Of a stretch of 64,000 nt of DNA, positions 63,459 through 64,000 are shown piece after piece. The position numbers and the translations under genes are program-made. The first letter of the stretch is position 1; every line of letters starts with the position of its first letter. This stretch comes from Bradyrhizobium sp. 4 (GTDB taxonomy: Bacteria; Pseudomonadota; Alphaproteobacteria; Rhizobiales; Xanthobacteraceae), in NCBI RefSeq assembly GCF_023100905.1, contig NZ_CP064686.1, positions 3,906,001 through 3,970,000 on the forward strand. The letters are read 5' to 3'. Below the pieces are notes generated by a model. The model searched no databases. It saw only the letters and a program-made list of their open reading frames with translations, and was not told where the DNA came from.

Positions 63459-64000
63459 ATGAAGGCCGCCTCCATGAACGTCCACCCGTCGCTCGCGATC
63501 GGACAGCCGGTCGAAAAGCTTGACGCGATCTCACGTCCCGCGATTTCACTTGCCGCGACTGCGCCTGACGCGATGGTCCGCTTCGAAGGCATCTCGAAAA
63601 CCTATCCGGCTTATCGCGGCAAGCCCGGCGTCAATGCCCTGCAAAACATCGACTTCGCGATCCCGCACGGTTCGATCACCGGCGTCATCGGTCGCTCCGG
63701 CGCCGGCAAATCGAGCCTGGTCCGGCTCATCAACGGCCTGGAGAGGCCGACCACGGGCCGCGTCATCGTCGATAAGAGAGATATCTCGGCGCTCGCAGGG
63801 CGCGAACTGCGATTGGCGCAGCGCTCGATCGGCATGATCTTCCAGCACTTCAACCTGCTGTCCTCGCGCACCGCAGCCGCCAATATCGCGCTGCCGCTCG
63901 AGATTGCCGGCTGGGCCAAAGCGGACATCAAAACCCGGGTCGCCGAGCTGCTTGCGCTGGTGGACATCGCCGACAAACACGACCGCTACCCGTCCGAACT
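63459..64000 (+). CDS. metN: ABC transporter ATPase, methionine-importer-like (3' partial)
   Basis: The frame opens at ATG 63459 (or 63474) and runs off the right edge. After a ~35-residue extension come MVRFEGISKTYP, the Walker A GRSGAGKSSLVRLINGLE, RPTTGRVIVD, and the Q-loop IGMIFQHFNLLSSRT, in MetN-like order. The rest (signature motif, Walker B, the ACT-like C-terminal domain) is outside the window. MetN drives D/L-methionine uptake with MetI and MetQ. MetN is more likely than other amino-acid ATPases because of the NLLSSRTAAANIALPLEIAG pattern. Confidence 0.8.
   Translation, partial: MKAASMNVHPSLAIGQPVEKLDAISRPAISLAATAPDAMVRFEGISKTYPAYRGKPGVNALQNIDFAIPHGSITGVIGRSGAGKSSLVRLINGLERPTTGRVIVDKRDISALAGRELRLAQRSIGMIFQHFNLLSSRTAAANIALPLEIAGWAKADIKTRVAELLALVDIADKHDRYPSE

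Noticed and set aside
63228..63470. SAM-type riboswitch upstream of the metN-like gene
   Set aside because: Position is suggestive, but I see only one short hairpin and no SAM-II or SAM/SAH core consensus.

Overview
The window is high-GC DNA from an alphaproteobacterium, most likely Bradyrhizobium or a close relative. Evidence: the core order nifR3/dusB-ntrB-ntrC, ntrY-ntrX-hfq-hflX-mazG; the order pcm-tolC-popZ-valS; a bifunctional ispDF; and intergenic palindromes and one dispersed repeat of types I recognise from Bradyrhizobium genomes (recognition from memory, no search run).

Layout. 1-3.5 kb: core/accessory chromosome with a one-piece AraC regulator-acetamidase protein (cut by the left edge), a RidA homologue and a small secreted acidic protein. 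3.59-28.80 kb: a ~25.1-kb genomic island inserted at a tRNA-Asn gene. It is bounded by a perfect 46-bp direct repeat (3618-3663 and 28753-28798), and a P4-type integrase and an AlpA-like regulator sit at the right end. Its left end is a graveyard of gene fragments (HipA-like kinase, LigD, amino-acid antiporter, porin) plus a decayed and an intact IS110/IS1111 transposase. Its centre (7.97-22.42 kb) is a coherent divergent cluster. Its right part (22.4-25.7 kb) is degraded and carries fragments of two further tRNA genes. 28.8-64 kb: core chromosome with pcm, tolC, popZ, valS, a 3-methyladenine glycosylase, lipA and a COQ10/RatA homologue; a six-gene ba3-type oxidase/cytochrome c operon; a GFA protein, cinA-ispDF and the nitrogen-regulation block; mazG, queC and a cobalt-type nitrile hydratase operon; a crotonase, a DASS transporter and the start of a metN-like gene.

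The system of interest is the central island cluster. One strand encodes a V8-like protease, a tiny regulatory-like domain protein, a trypsin-like protease with a long extra C-terminal domain, a MoxR AAA+ ATPase, a multi-membrane-span protein with a metal-site-less vWA-like domain, and a membrane-anchored WD40/peptidoglycan-binding protein. The last four are packed with 1-12 bp gaps or a 4-bp overlap. The other strand, from a shared ~0.56-kb intergenic region, encodes an N-acetylmuramoyl-L-alanine amidase with a histone-H1-like tail, a trypsin-like protease fused to a DNA/RNA non-specific (NUC) nuclease, and an M15-like peptidase joined to a lysozyme-like domain. None of the effectors has an evident signal peptide. 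The inferred picture is an ATP-gated, membrane-anchored protease/nuclease/wall-lysis conflict or suicide system, related to but differing from the MoxR-vWA ternary systems known from comparative genomics.

In the core part, the Ntr genes form a nitrogen-sensing unit: NtrB/NtrC, then NtrY/NtrX, then the RNA chaperone Hfq. A 17-bp NtrC-like dyad lies upstream of dusB. The ba3 oxidase operon has a perfect 7-3-7 palindrome just upstream, a plausible operator.
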